Below are positions 34,465 to 43,293 of a stretch of 64,000 nt of DNA, piece by piece (the first letter of the stretch is position 1; the number at the start of each line of letters is the position of its first letter). Origin of the DNA: Streptomyces hyderabadensis (GTDB lineage Bacteria > Actinomycetota > Actinomycetes > Streptomycetales > Streptomycetaceae); NCBI RefSeq assembly GCF_020404845.1, contig NZ_JAIOJZ010000017.1, forward strand, positions 62,001 to 126,000, in the 5' to 3' direction. A model generated the notes under the pieces. That model did not search any database and was not told the DNA's origin. It worked only from the letters and a program-made list of their open reading frames with translations. The translations under genes were made by a program, and so were the position numbers.

Positions 34465-35226
34465 TTGAGCGTTCCGTACGAGACGTCAGCGTACGAACCA
34501 CCCGAGTCGCCCGAGTCTCCAGAGGAGCACCTCATGCGGCTGCTCGGGCGCGCCCTGAACTCGTTCGAGCTGCCCGACGAGACGATACGGCGACTGGACT
34601 GCGCGCTGGCGCACGACGGTTCCCTGCACTCCGCGCACCACAGTGCGGGGCTGCACCGCGAGACCTACCGGCACACCTGGCTGCTCGCCGACGGCTCGGC
34701 GCTCACGCTCTGGGAGCTGGTCCACAACACCACCCCGGGCGGCGAGCCGCAGCACGAGGTCTATGTGGACGAGGAGGAGCTGCGCACCGCCGGCTCCCGG
34801 CTGGCGCTGCCGCCCGACGCCCCCGACTTCGAGCTGCCGGCGCAGGTGCAGGTGCAGGTGCAGCTGTCGCCCGTCCCCGCCCCGCGGCACGCCTACGTCC
34901 CCGACGCCTCCGCGGACCACGCCCGCCGGCTGCTGCGCCGCGCGGAGAACGCGGACCGGCCCGACGCCGCCCTCGCCGACCGGCTGTCGACGGCGTGCGG
35001 GCACCAGATCGTCCAGGCCTTCGGCGGTCCGGGCCGCGCGGGCCGCGCCCGGATCGGCTTCTCGCTCTACGAGCACGCGTTCCTGCTGCGCGACGGCGTG
35101 GAGGTCTCCCTGTGGGAGGTCGAGCACACGGCCACGCCGGACGGGCGCCACATGTGCGAGGTGTACGACAGCGAGGACACGGCCCGCCGGGCGATGGAGC
35201 GGCGCGCGGCACAGGTCTCCCCGTAG
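34465..35226 (+). CDS. DUF6227-type Streptomyces protein
   Basis: 253 residues. Two similar halves: RHTWLLADGSALTLWELVHNTTPGGEPQHEVYVDEEEL (about 70-107) and EHAFLLRDGVEVSLWEVEHTATPDGRHMCEVYDSEDTA (about 195-235). This internal duplication suggests two copies of one fold; a Pro/Gln/Val linker (QVQVQVQLSPVPAP) joins them. No membrane segment or catalytic motif. TTG at 34465 has GGGAG five bases upstream. The family is restricted to Streptomyces relatives as far as I know, and its role is unknown. Confidence 0.8.
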   Translation: MSVPYETSAYEPPESPESPEEHLMRLLGRALNSFELPDETIRRLDCALAHDGSLHSAHHSAGLHRETYRHTWLLADGSALTLWELVHNTTPGGEPQHEVYVDEEELRTAGSRLALPPDAPDFELPAQVQVQVQLSPVPAPRHAYVPDASADHARRLLRRAENADRPDAALADRLSTACGHQIVQAFGGPGRAGRARIGFSLYEHAFLLRDGVEVSLWEVEHTATPDGRHMCEVYDSEDTARRAMERRAAQVSP

Positions 35227-35262
35227 CGCGCCCCGCTCCCCCGCGGGCCGTCGTGGCCTGCC

Positions 35263-37356
35263 TTACGCGGCCACCGGCTGCTGGGCGCCCGGCGTCGTCG
35301 GCGCCGACGGGTCCGCGCCCCCGCCCGGGCCCTGGGCGGCCGTGCCCGTCACCGGCTTGCGCAGGCCCTTGAGGACGATCACCAGGGCCGTGGTGACACA
35401 GACACCGGCCGCGATGGCGACCAGGTAGAGCAGCGGGTTGCCGATCAGCGGGACCACGAAGACGCCGCCGTGCGGGGCGCGCAGCGTCGCGCCGAAGGCC
35501 ATCGACAGGGCGCCGGTGAGCGCGCCGCCCACCATGGAGGACGGGATGACGCGCAGCGGGTCGGCCGCGGCGAACGGGATCGCGCCCTCGGAGATGAAGG
35601 ATGCGCCCAGGACCCAGGCGGCCTTGCCGTTCTCCCGCTCGGCGGCGTTGAAGAGCCGGCCGCGCACCGTGGTGGCCAGGGCCATCGCCAGCGGCGGGAC
35701 CATGCCGGCCGCCATCACCGCCGCCATGATCTTCATCGCCGAGTCGCTGGGGCTGGCGACCGCGATGCCCGCGGTGGCGAAGGTGTAGGCGACCTTGTTG
35801 ACCGGGCCGCCGAGGTCGAAGCACATCATCAGGCCGAGCAGCGCGCCGAGCAGGACGGCGTTGGCGCCGGACAGTCCGTTCAGCCAGTCGGTCATCCCCT
35901 CCTGCGCGGACGCGATGGGCTTGCCGATCACGACGAACATCAGGAACCCGACGACCGCCGCCGAGACGAGCGGGATCACCACCACCGGCATGATGCCGCG
36001 CAGCGCCTTCGGTATCGGCACCCGCTGGATCGCCAGCACCACCGCACCGGAGATCAGCCCGGCCGCGAGACCGCCGAGGAAGCCGGCGTCGATGGTGAGC
36101 GCGATCGAGCCGCCGACGAAGCCGGGGACCAGGCCCGGTCGGTCGGCCATGCCGTAGGCGATGTATCCGGCCAGCACCGGGACGAGGAAGGCGAAGGCCA
36201 CGCCGCCGATCTGGAAGAGCAGCGCCGCCCAGCTGTCCGCCTGGGTCCACGCGAAGTGGTCCATCACGGAGGGTGCCTTGTTGATCTCGTAGCCGCCGAT
36301 CGCGAAGCCCAGGGCGATCAGCAGACCGCCCGCGGCGACGAAGGGGACCATGTAACTGACGCCGGACATCAGCCACTTGCGGAGCTTGGTGCCGTAGCCC
36401 TCGCCGGACTCGCCGCCGCGCTCGACGGGTGTGGCACCGGCCGCCGGCGCCGCGCCCGGGGACGCGGAGGTGGTCTCGCCGCGGGCCGCCTTGTCGCGGA
36501 CCTCGCCGATCAGCTCGCCGGGCCGGTTGATGGCCGCCTTGACGCCGGTGTCGACGGTGGGCTTCCCGGCGAAGCGGTCCTTGTCGCGCACGGCCACGTC
36601 GTGGGCGAGGATCACGCCGTCCGCCGCCGCGATCACCGCCGGGTCGAGCCGGGTGAACCCGGCCGAGCCCTGGGTCTCGACGACGACTTCGACGCCTGCC
36701 TCGCGGCCCGCGTTCTCCAGGGACTCGGCCGCCATGTAGGTGTGCGCGATGCCGGTGGGGCAGGAGGTGACGGCGACGATCCGGAAGGGGCGCTCGGGCC
36801 CGGCGGAGTCCTGGCCGGTGCTGCCCGGGGCGGTCTCGGCGGAGGCCGCCGCCGAGACCGCCCCGGTGTCCGCGGTGTCCTCCGTGGTGCCCTCGGGGGT
36901 GTCACCGGGCGCCGGTTCCTCCCCGCGGATCAGCGCGGCGGCGCCGGCCGCGTCGCCCGCCGAGCGCAGCGCGGCGGTGAACTCGGCGTTCATCAACTGC
37001 CGGGCCAGCGAGGAGAGGATGGTCAGGTGGGCGTCGTCGGCGCCCGCCGGAGCGGCGATCAGGAAGATCAGGTCGGCCGGCCCGTCCGCCGCGCCGAAGT
37101 CGACGCCGGCCGTGCTGCGGCCGAAGGCGAGCGTCGGCTCGGTGACGTGCTCGCTGCGGCAGTGCGGGATGCCGATGCCGCCGTCGAGACCGGTCGGCAG
37201 CTGCGCCTCACGGGCGGCCACGTCGGCGAGGAAGCCCTCCAGGTCGGTCACCCGGCCCAGGGCGGCCATCCGCTCCGCGAGGGCGCGCGCCGCCGCTTCC
37301 TTGGTGTCGGCGGACAGGTCGAGGTCGACCAGATCCGCGGTGATCATGTCGCTCAT
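35263..37356 (-). CDS. fruA: Fructose-specific PTS enzyme IIABC
   Basis: 697 residues. IIA domain 1-150 with phosphorylated His in GIGIPHCRSEH; acidic linker; IIB about 190-290 with Cys in VTSCPTGIAHTYMAAE; IIC about 330-670 with YMVPFVAAGGLLIALGFAIGGY and FISEGAIPFAAADPLRVIPS. The transporter takes up fructose and delivers fructose-1-phosphate. AAGGAG precedes ATG 37356. It is the last gene of the fruR-fruK-fruA operon and is separated from fruK by 121 bp. EI and HPr are not in the window. Confidence 0.96.
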   Translation of the reverse strand: MSDMITADLVDLDLSADTKEAAARALAERMAALGRVTDLEGFLADVAAREAQLPTGLDGGIGIPHCRSEHVTEPTLAFGRSTAGVDFGAADGPADLIFLIAAPAGADDAHLTILSSLARQLMNAEFTAALRSAGDAAGAAALIRGEEPAPGDTPEGTTEDTADTGAVSAAASAETAPGSTGQDSAGPERPFRIVAVTSCPTGIAHTYMAAESLENAGREAGVEVVVETQGSAGFTRLDPAVIAAADGVILAHDVAVRDKDRFAGKPTVDTGVKAAINRPGELIGEVRDKAARGETTSASPGAAPAAGATPVERGGESGEGYGTKLRKWLMSGVSYMVPFVAAGGLLIALGFAIGGYEINKAPSVMDHFAWTQADSWAALLFQIGGVAFAFLVPVLAGYIAYGMADRPGLVPGFVGGSIALTIDAGFLGGLAAGLISGAVVLAIQRVPIPKALRGIMPVVVIPLVSAAVVGFLMFVVIGKPIASAQEGMTDWLNGLSGANAVLLGALLGLMMCFDLGGPVNKVAYTFATAGIAVASPSDSAMKIMAAVMAAGMVPPLAMALATTVRGRLFNAAERENGKAAWVLGASFISEGAIPFAAADPLRVIPSSMVGGALTGALSMAFGATLRAPHGGVFVVPLIGNPLLYLVAIAAGVCVTTALVIVLKGLRKPVTGTAAQGPGGGADPSAPTTPGAQQPVAA

Positions 37357-37477
37357 CGCGGGCTCCTTAGCTCGCGTATCGCCCGGAACGTGGGGTGAGG
37401 GGCGGGGACGGGGAGGGGGACGGGGGCACAGCGGTGGCGGCCGGAGCCGTGGGACGGGTCGTGAGCGGGACCGGTGA

Positions 37478-38425
37478 TCACGACGCCGGCTCCTTCAGTA
37501 CGAGGTTCACGGGTACGTTGGCCGTGACCGTCACGGCGGCCGGGTCCAGGTCGCCCGGCGTCGGCATCACGCTGCCGGGCAGCTGGACGGCGGCGGCGCC
37601 GTGCGCGACGGCGGAGGCGAGGGCGCCGGGACCCGTCCCGCCGGCGACGAGGAAACCGGCGAGGGAGGAGTCCCCGGCGCCGACGTTGCTGCGTACGGTG
37701 TCCACGCGGGCGGTGCCGAACCAGGTGCCCGCGTCGTCCACCAGCAGCTGCCCGTCGGCGCCCAGGCTGGCGAGTACGGAACGGGCGCCCAGCTCGCGCA
37801 GTTCCTCGGCGGCCTTCACGGCGTCGCCGAGCGTGGCCAGCGGGCGCCCGACGGCCTCGGCCAGCTCCTCCGCGTTCGGCTTGACCACGTCGGGCCGCTC
37901 GCGCAGGGCCCGCAGCAGGGCCGGTCCCGAGGTGTCCAGGGCGATGCGCACCCCGGCGGCGTGGGCCCGGGCGACCAGGTCGGCGTACCAGGAGGGGGCG
38001 AGTCCGCGGGGCAGGCTGCCGCAGCAGGCGATCCAGTCGGCGCCGGGCGACTGCCGCCGTACGGTCTCCAGGAGCAGTTCCCGTTCGGCCGGGGAGAGTT
38101 CGGGGCCCGGCGCGTTGATCTTGGTCAGTACGCCGTCGGCCTCGGCGAGCGCGATGTTGGAGCGGGTGGGACCGGTGATCGGCACCGGTGCGACCTCGAT
38201 GCCCTGCGCGTCGAGCAGGTCGGCGACGAGTGCGCCGGGCGCCCCGCCCAGCGGCAGCACCGCGACGGTGCGCTGCCCGGCGGCGGTCACCGCGCGCGAG
38301 ACGTTCACGCCCTTGCCGCCGGGGTCGACCCGTTCGCCGGTGGCGCGGACGACCTCGCCTCGGTCCAGGGAGGGCACCTCGTAGGTGCGGTCCAGGGACG
38401 GGTTGGGGGTGACGGTCAGGATCAT
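37478..38425 (-). CDS. fruK: 1-Phosphofructokinase
   Basis: 315 residues. PfkB family: LTVTPNPSLDRTYEV, RVDPGGKGVNVSRAV (substrate-binding GGKG), and the ATP/catalytic site VRSNVGAGDSSLAGFL with Asp base. It phosphorylates fructose-1-phosphate to the 1,6-bisphosphate, the step after FruA. ATG 38425 overlaps the FruR stop (ATGA), so regulator and kinase are translationally coupled. Confidence 0.95.
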   Translation of the reverse strand: MILTVTPNPSLDRTYEVPSLDRGEVVRATGERVDPGGKGVNVSRAVTAAGQRTVAVLPLGGAPGALVADLLDAQGIEVAPVPITGPTRSNIALAEADGVLTKINAPGPELSPAERELLLETVRRQSPGADWIACCGSLPRGLAPSWYADLVARAHAAGVRIALDTSGPALLRALRERPDVVKPNAEELAEAVGRPLATLGDAVKAAEELRELGARSVLASLGADGQLLVDDAGTWFGTARVDTVRSNVGAGDSSLAGFLVAGGTGPGALASAVAHGAAAVQLPGSVMPTPGDLDPAAVTVTANVPVNLVLKEPAS

Positions 38426-39183
38426 GCGCGTACCACTTCCGTGCCGGCGCGCTCGATGTCGCCCGCGTCCTCGGGGGTCAGTCCGGTGTCGGTGATCAGC
38501 AGGTCCACGTCGCCCAGGGCGCCGAAGCGGGCGAAGTGCTCCTGGGCGTACTTGGAGGAGTCGGCGAGCAGCACCACGCGCCGGGCGGCGGTCAGGGCGG
38601 CCCGCTTGACGGCGGCCTCGGCGAGGTCGGGGGTGGTCAGCCCGTGCTCCACGGAGAAGCCGTTGGCCGCCACCACGGCCACGTCGGCGCGGATCTCGCC
38701 GTACGCGCGCAGCGCCCAGGCGTCCACGGCGGCGCGCGTACGGTGCCGCACGCGCCCGCCGACGATGTGGAGCTGGATGCCCGGGTGGTCGGCGAGGCGG
38801 GCCGCGATGGGCAGGCTGTGGGTGACCACGGTCAGCGTGGCCTCCGGCGGGATCGCCGCGGCCATGCGGGCCACCGTGGAACCGGCGTCGAGGATCACCG
38901 TGCCCTCGGCCGGCAGTTCCGCGAGGGCCGCCCGGGCGATGCGGTCCTTCTCGTCGGCGGCCGTGGACTCGCGCTCGGCGAGGTCCGGTTCGAAGTCGAG
39001 CCGCCCGGCCGGGATCGCTCCGCCGTGCACCCGGCGGATCAGGCCCGCGCGGTCGAGCGCCTTGAGGTCGCGGCGGATGGTCTCCGCCGTCACCTGGAAC
39101 TCCTCGGCCAGCGACACCACGTCCACCCGGCCGCCGTCCCGGGCGAGCCGGAGGATCTCCTGCTGCCGCTCCGGTGCGTACAT
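38422..39183 (-). CDS. fruR: DeoR-family fructose operon repressor
   Basis: 253 residues. DeoR HTH at residues 3-55 (ERQQEILRLARDGGRVDVVS, then EFQVTAETIRRDLKALD) and a sugar-phosphate-binding DeoRC domain (GTVILDAGSTVARMA, VAANGFSVEHGLTTPD). It likely represses fruR-K-A until fructose-1-phosphate accumulates. GGAGG lies nine bases before the ATG at 39183. Dyads upstream (39238-39274) are operator candidates. Confidence 0.93.
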   Translation of the reverse strand: MYAPERQQEILRLARDGGRVDVVSLAEEFQVTAETIRRDLKALDRAGLIRRVHGGAIPAGRLDFEPDLAERESTAADEKDRIARAALAELPAEGTVILDAGSTVARMAAAIPPEATLTVVTHSLPIAARLADHPGIQLHIVGGRVRHRTRAAVDAWALRAYGEIRADVAVVAANGFSVEHGLTTPDLAEAAVKRAALTAARRVVLLADSSKYAQEHFARFGALGDVDLLITDTGLTPEDAGDIERAGTEVVRA

Positions 39184-39237
39184 GACCGTTCACCTCCGAC
39201 CCATGCCCGAACCTGTGGTTTCTCTCGGAGGCTACGC

Positions 39238-39274
39238 CCGGTTTTCCGCAATGTAAACCGGAAGCAGAAACATT
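39238..39274. promoter_or_regulatory. FruR operator candidates
   Basis: CCGGTTT (39238-39244) and AAACCGG (39255-39261) form an inverted repeat with a 10-nt gap; AATGT (39250-39254) and ACATT (39270-39274) form a second, interleaved one. Both precede fruR by 55-90 bp. Confidence 0.5.
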
Positions 39275-39314
39275 CGGACTCAAGCAGGCATGAACGGGCA
39301 TCGGCGTGAAACAA

Positions 39315-39346
39315 GGCGGGTCCGGCACCTCCGTGCCGGACCCGCC
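39315..39346. terminator. Terminator hairpin
   Basis: GGCGGGTCCGGCAC / GTGCCGGACCCGCC with a 4-nt loop: perfect 14-bp stem, just after the exporter stop (39377, minus strand) and upstream of fruR. Confidence 0.85.
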
Positions 39347-39376
39347 CCGTCCACGTCCCGTCGCGCGTCCGCGGTC

Positions 39377-40957
39377 TCAGACCAGCGCGGGCTCCTTCTC
39401 CTCCGCCCGGTCCTCCGCCGGACCGCCTTCCACGTGCTGGGCCGGCCGCCCGGGCAGCGCGAACATCAGCAGGAAGATGACGGCCAGCACCGCGGCCACC
39501 CACCCCAGCGCGTTCTGGAAGGCGTCCACGTAGGCGGGGCCGATGCGGGCGGGGGTGAGGCGGTCGTCCATCGTGCCGAAGAAGACCACCGACACCAGAC
39601 CGAGCCCGAGCGCGTTGCCCATCTGCTGCACGGTGTTGATGAGCCCCGACGCCGCCCCGGCGTGCTCGCGCGGCACCTGGGAGAGCACCGCGTCGGTCAG
39701 CGGCGCGACGATCAGTCCCATGCCGAGCCCCATCACGGCCAGCGGCAGCGCCATCTGCCAGGACGTGATGGCGAGCCCGTAGCGCCCGGACTCCCAGACG
39801 TAGAGGAGCACTCCGGCCGCCATCACCAGCGCGCCGGCCTGGAGCACCTTGCGTCCGAACCGCGGGACCAGCTTCTGCACCGAGATCCCGGCCGCCACCG
39901 ACACGGCGACCGAGAAGGGCACCCCGGTCAGCCCGGCCCGCAGCGGGGTCCAGCCGAGGCCCACCTGCATGTACAGCGTCCAGACCAGGAAGAAGACGCC
40001 GAGGCCGACCCCGAAGACCGTCTGCACGGCGATTCCGGCCGCGAAGCTCTTCACCCTGAACAGGGACAGCTCCACCAGCGGCGAACCGTCCCGCGCGCTC
40101 TTGCGCCGCTCGTAGGCGACCAGGACCGCGAGGACCACGACCGACCCGGCCATCGAGAGGTGCCCCCACAGCGGCCAGCCCAGCTCCTCGCCCCGGGTGA
40201 GCGGGTAGATCAGCATCAGCAGGCCGAGGGTGACCAGCGCGACGCCGACCAGGTCGAGCCGGAGGGCGCGCGGCGCCTTGGACTCGGCGATGAAGCGGCT
40301 GCCGAGGACCAGGCCCGCGATGCCGACGGGCAGGTTGATGAGGAAGATCGGCCGCCATTCGAGCCCGAAGAGGTTCCACTCGGTGAGCAGGGCGCCCAGC
40401 AGCGGTCCGGAGACGGCGCCGAGTCCGACGATCGCGCCGAACAGCCCGAAGACCTTGCCGCGTTCGTGCGCCGGGAAGGTGGCGTGCACGATCGACAGGA
40501 CCTGCGGCACCATCAGCGCCGCCATGCCGCCCTGCAGGACGCGGGAGGCGACCAGCATCTCCGGGTTCACGGCGAGGCCGCACAGCGCCGAGGCCAGGGT
40601 GAAGCCGCCGATGCCGACGAGGAAGACCCGCTTGCGGCCGTGGATGTCGCCGAGCCGGCCGCCGGTGATCAGACCGGCCGCGAAGGCGAGGGCGTACCCG
40701 GCGGTGATCCACTGGATCTGGCTGAACGAGGCGCCCTCGTCCTGCTGGATCGAGGGGATGGCGATGTTGACGATGGTGACGTCCACCAGGTCCATGAACG
40801 CCGCGGTCATCACGATGGCGAGGGCGAACCAGCGACGCCGGTCGCCCGTGGCGGGCACGGCGGGCGAGGCGGGCGAGGCGGGCGAGGCGGGCGAGGCGGG
40901 CGAGGCGGACGGAACTGGCGGGACGGGAGCCGGGTCCCGGGTCTGCTTGGAGGTCAT
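39377..40957 (-). CDS. MFS drug exporter, DHA2 (EmrB/QacA) family
   Basis: 526 residues, 14 helices. D-V-T-I-V-N-I-A in helix 1 (AAFMDLVDVTIVNIAIPSIQ), motif A GGRLGDIHGRKRVFLVG, helix 5 motif C SGPLLGALLTEW. The C-terminus ends after VEGGPAEDRAEEKEPALV. The N-terminal tail holds five Ala-Ser-Pro repeats encoded by a 9-bp tandem array. Divergent from a WYL-domain regulator 62 bp away, which is likely its repressor. Substrate unknown. ATG at 40957. Confidence 0.92.
   Translation of the reverse strand: MTSKQTRDPAPVPPVPSASPASPASPASPASPAVPATGDRRRWFALAIVMTAAFMDLVDVTIVNIAIPSIQQDEGASFSQIQWITAGYALAFAAGLITGGRLGDIHGRKRVFLVGIGGFTLASALCGLAVNPEMLVASRVLQGGMAALMVPQVLSIVHATFPAHERGKVFGLFGAIVGLGAVSGPLLGALLTEWNLFGLEWRPIFLINLPVGIAGLVLGSRFIAESKAPRALRLDLVGVALVTLGLLMLIYPLTRGEELGWPLWGHLSMAGSVVVLAVLVAYERRKSARDGSPLVELSLFRVKSFAAGIAVQTVFGVGLGVFFLVWTLYMQVGLGWTPLRAGLTGVPFSVAVSVAAGISVQKLVPRFGRKVLQAGALVMAAGVLLYVWESGRYGLAITSWQMALPLAVMGLGMGLIVAPLTDAVLSQVPREHAGAASGLINTVQQMGNALGLGLVSVVFFGTMDDRLTPARIGPAYVDAFQNALGWVAAVLAVIFLLMFALPGRPAQHVEGGPAEDRAEEKEPALV
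40863..40907. repeat. 9-bp tandem repeat, five copies
   Basis: GGCGAGGCG repeated exactly five times, inside the exporter gene; encodes (Ala-Ser-Pro)5 on the minus strand. In frame, so copy changes would not break the protein. Confidence 0.9.
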
Positions 40958-40966
40958 GGCAGGAAC

Positions 40967-41002
40967 CTAGGAGGCCAATAGGTCTGATCCTGTCCTAGAC
41001 CT
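40967..41002. promoter_or_regulatory. Nested inverted repeats between exporter and WYL regulator
   Basis: CTAGGA (40967-40972) pairs with TCCTAG (40993-40998), and AGGTCT (40980-40985) with AGACCT (40997-41002). They fill most of the 62-bp divergent intergenic region. Confidence 0.5.
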
Positions 41003-41019
41003 GCGGCATCCTCGAACGC

Positions 41020-41991
41020 ATGACGACGGACACCCCGGCCCGGCTGCTGACGCTCCTCTCCCTCCTGCAGACGCCCCGCGAATGGCCCGGCGGCGAGCTG
41101 GCCGCGCGGCTCGGGGTCTCCCGGCGCACGGTGCGGCGGGACATCGACCGGCTGCGCGAACTGGGCTATCCGGTCCAGGCGACGATGGGCGCCGACGGCG
41201 GCTACCGGCTGGTGGCGGGCAAGGCGATGCCGCCGCTGGTCCTCGACGACGAGGAGGCGGTGGCCATCGCGGTCGGGCTGCGGGCCGGCGCGGGCCACGC
41301 GGTCGCGGGCCTGGACGAGGCGTCGGTGCGGGCCCTGGCCAAGCTGGAGCAGGTGCTGCCGTCCCGGCTGCGGCACCGGGTCACCACGCTCCAGTCCGCG
41401 ACCACCCCGCTGACCAGCGGAGACGGGCCGAGCATCGCGCCCGAGACGCTGACCGTGATGGCCTCGACGGTGGCCGGGCACGAGCGGCTGCGGTTCGCCT
41501 ATCGCGCGGCGGACGGCAGCCAGTCGCGGCGCGTGACCGAGCCGTACCGGCTGGTGTCGACGGGGCGGCGCTGGTACCTGGTCGCCTACGACCTCGACCG
41601 GGACGACTGGCGGACGTTCCGGGTCGACCGGGTGAGCGAGCCCTTCGCCACGGGGGCGCGGTTCGCCCCGCGGGAGCTGCCGACCGGGGACGCGGCCGAA
41701 TACCTGCGGCTTTCGATGCAGCGCCGCACCGACTCCTACGAGATCGCGGTCGTCTTCCACGCACCGGCCGAGGCCGTCGCGCCGCTGCTGCCGCACTGGA
41801 TGGGAACGCCCGAGCCGGTGGACGGCTGCACGTCGTGCGTCGTACGGGCGACCGTCTCCGGCTCGGTGGAGTGGATCGCGGCCCGCCTCGCGACGTCCGG
41901 CCTGGACTTCCGCGTCCGCGAACCGGCGGAACTGGTGGACTGCGTACGGGACATGGGCGCCCGCCTGACCCGCGCGACGGAGCCGGACTGA
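41020..41991 (+). CDS. HTH/WYL-domain transcriptional regulator
   Basis: 323 residues. DeoR-like winged HTH (LTLLSLLQTPREWPGGELAA, GVSRRTVRRDIDRLRELG), WYL domain (about 140-215: RLRFAYRAADGSQ, GRRWYLVAYDLDRDDWRTFR) and a WCX C-terminal part. WYL domains bind nucleic acid or small ligands. Divergent from the DHA2 exporter and probably its repressor. ATG 41020 lies in a short intergenic gap full of dyads. Confidence 0.9.
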   Translation: MTTDTPARLLTLLSLLQTPREWPGGELAARLGVSRRTVRRDIDRLRELGYPVQATMGADGGYRLVAGKAMPPLVLDDEEAVAIAVGLRAGAGHAVAGLDEASVRALAKLEQVLPSRLRHRVTTLQSATTPLTSGDGPSIAPETLTVMASTVAGHERLRFAYRAADGSQSRRVTEPYRLVSTGRRWYLVAYDLDRDDWRTFRVDRVSEPFATGARFAPRELPTGDAAEYLRLSMQRRTDSYEIAVVFHAPAEAVAPLLPHWMGTPEPVDGCTSCVVRATVSGSVEWIAARLATSGLDFRVREPAELVDCVRDMGARLTRATEPD

Positions 41992-42013
41992 CCGCCGGGG
42001 TGTCGTCCGGGGA

Positions 42014-42859
42014 TCAGTCCCGTTCCGCGGGGGCTTCTTCCCAGGTGAACTCCCGCAGTACCGCCAGGTTCAGCAGCGCCTGCTCCAGGGGGCTGCGCGC
42101 CTCCTGGGAGGACGACGCGGCCCAGTGCTCCGCCGCGACCCGTACGGCGGCGCCCGCGACCGCGGCCGCGAAGTGCAGCCGGGGAGAGGCGGCCAGGCGT
42201 GCGGCAACGTTGTCGTCGCCGCCGGACATCCGCGCGGCCAGCGCCTCCACCAGCCGCCGCTCCGTGGAGTGGCAGACCTCCGCCCACACCTTGCGCAGCG
42301 CCGGACTGCCCTCGGCCAGGCGGATGAGGACGCGGGCCCCCTCCCAGGACGGCGCCGACACACCGGCGCCCGGGGTCAGCGTGTGCCGCACGGCGTGTTC
42401 CAGGGCCGCGGGCGGGGTGAGTTCGGCCGGGGCCTCGCGCACCGCCCGCACCCAGCGCTCGGCGCCCAGGGCGTAGAGCGGGGCGACCGCCTCCTCCTTG
42501 GCGGCGAAGTAGCGGTAGAAGGTGCGCGGGGCGACACCCGCCGCCCGCGCGATGTCCTCGGCCCGGGTGGCCCGCAGGCCCTGGCCGGCGAAGAGGCGGG
42601 CCGCCGCCCGGGCGATCTCCATCCGGGTCTCGGCCTTGCGCCGCTCGGTCAGGGAGACCGGCTGGACGGGTTCGACCGGCTGGGCCCGTGCGATCGCCTG
42701 CACCCGTCCGACCGCCTGGACCCGTCCGACCGGCTGGATCGGCCCGACCAGATCGACCGGATCGGCCGGCCCCGCAGGATCGACCGGCTCAGCGGGGCCG
42801 ACCGGTTCGGCCGGGCCGACCGGGCCGGGACCGGGAATCGTTGGAAACGTGCTGCTCAC
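42014..42859 (-). CDS. TetR-family regulator with repeat-rich N-terminal extension
   Basis: 281 residues, longer than typical. The HTH begins only at about residue 75 (MEIARAAARLFAGQGLRATR, then GVAPRTFYRYFAAKEEA), followed by the ligand domain. Residues 8-65 are a chain of Pro/Val/Gly units (GPAEPV, DPAGPADPV, GPIQPVGRVQAVGRVQAI). ATG 42859 is the annotated long start; an internal start at the HTH is possible, since the extension looks like repeat expansion. A 15-bp dyad (42880-42894) upstream is a likely autoregulatory site. Confidence 0.8.
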   Translation of the reverse strand: MSSTFPTIPGPGPVGPAEPVGPAEPVDPAGPADPVDLVGPIQPVGRVQAVGRVQAIARAQPVEPVQPVSLTERRKAETRMEIARAAARLFAGQGLRATRAEDIARAAGVAPRTFYRYFAAKEEAVAPLYALGAERWVRAVREAPAELTPPAALEHAVRHTLTPGAGVSAPSWEGARVLIRLAEGSPALRKVWAEVCHSTERRLVEALAARMSGGDDNVAARLAASPRLHFAAAVAGAAVRVAAEHWAASSSQEARSPLEQALLNLAVLREFTWEEAPAERD

Positions 42860-42879
42860 TTCGGCAGGCTATGCCGCTG

Positions 42880-42894
42880 TGGCAGAATCTGCCA
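42880..42894. promoter_or_regulatory. 15-bp palindrome, TetR operator candidate
   Basis: TGGCAGA-A-TCTGCCA, perfect 7-bp arms around one base, 21 bp upstream of the TetR start. The half-site GGCAG recurs at 42863. Confidence 0.55.
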
Positions 42895-42897
42895 TCC

Positions 42898-42936
42898 GGC
42901 GGGCCACCCCGGGGTTCAGGTTCGGGGTGGCCCGCC
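42898..42936 (-). terminator. Terminator hairpin downstream of hrdD
   Basis: GGCGGGCCACCCC (42898-42910) pairs perfectly with GGGGTGGCCCGCC (42924-42936). The remaining gap to hrdD (42937-43293) shows no convincing gene; GGCCG dyads at about 43258-43280 may belong to hrdD 3'-end processing. Confidence 0.7.
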
Positions 42937-43293
42937 TCCCCGCCCCTGCCCCGGCTCGCGGCCGGCCCGCTCCCGCACGAGAAGGAGCCGGGCTGCGGCG
43001 CCCCGGGGGGAGAGGCGCCGAGCCCGGCTCGGGAAGTCCCGGCGCCGGGGGGAGTGCGTCGGGACGTGGTCCGGTGTGTGCTGCGGTGGTGCCGCGGTGA
43101 CTCGGTGCGAAGCCGTTGCCCGGCCCCCGGCCAACGGGCCCGAACGTCTTGTTCCCGGCCCCCGCGCGTTGAAGCAGCGTTGTACAGCCATGTTTGCGCG
43201 GGCTTCGACCACCGGCGTACGCCCCATCCGCCACGTCACGCCCCCGCGTCACGCGGCGGCCGGACCGCACGGCCGGCCGTCGTCCCCACCGCG

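Noticed and set aside
42916-43239. Possible 107-residue protein downstream of hrdD on the minus strand
   Set aside because: No ribosome site, Arg/Pro filler composition, and it covers the terminator region.
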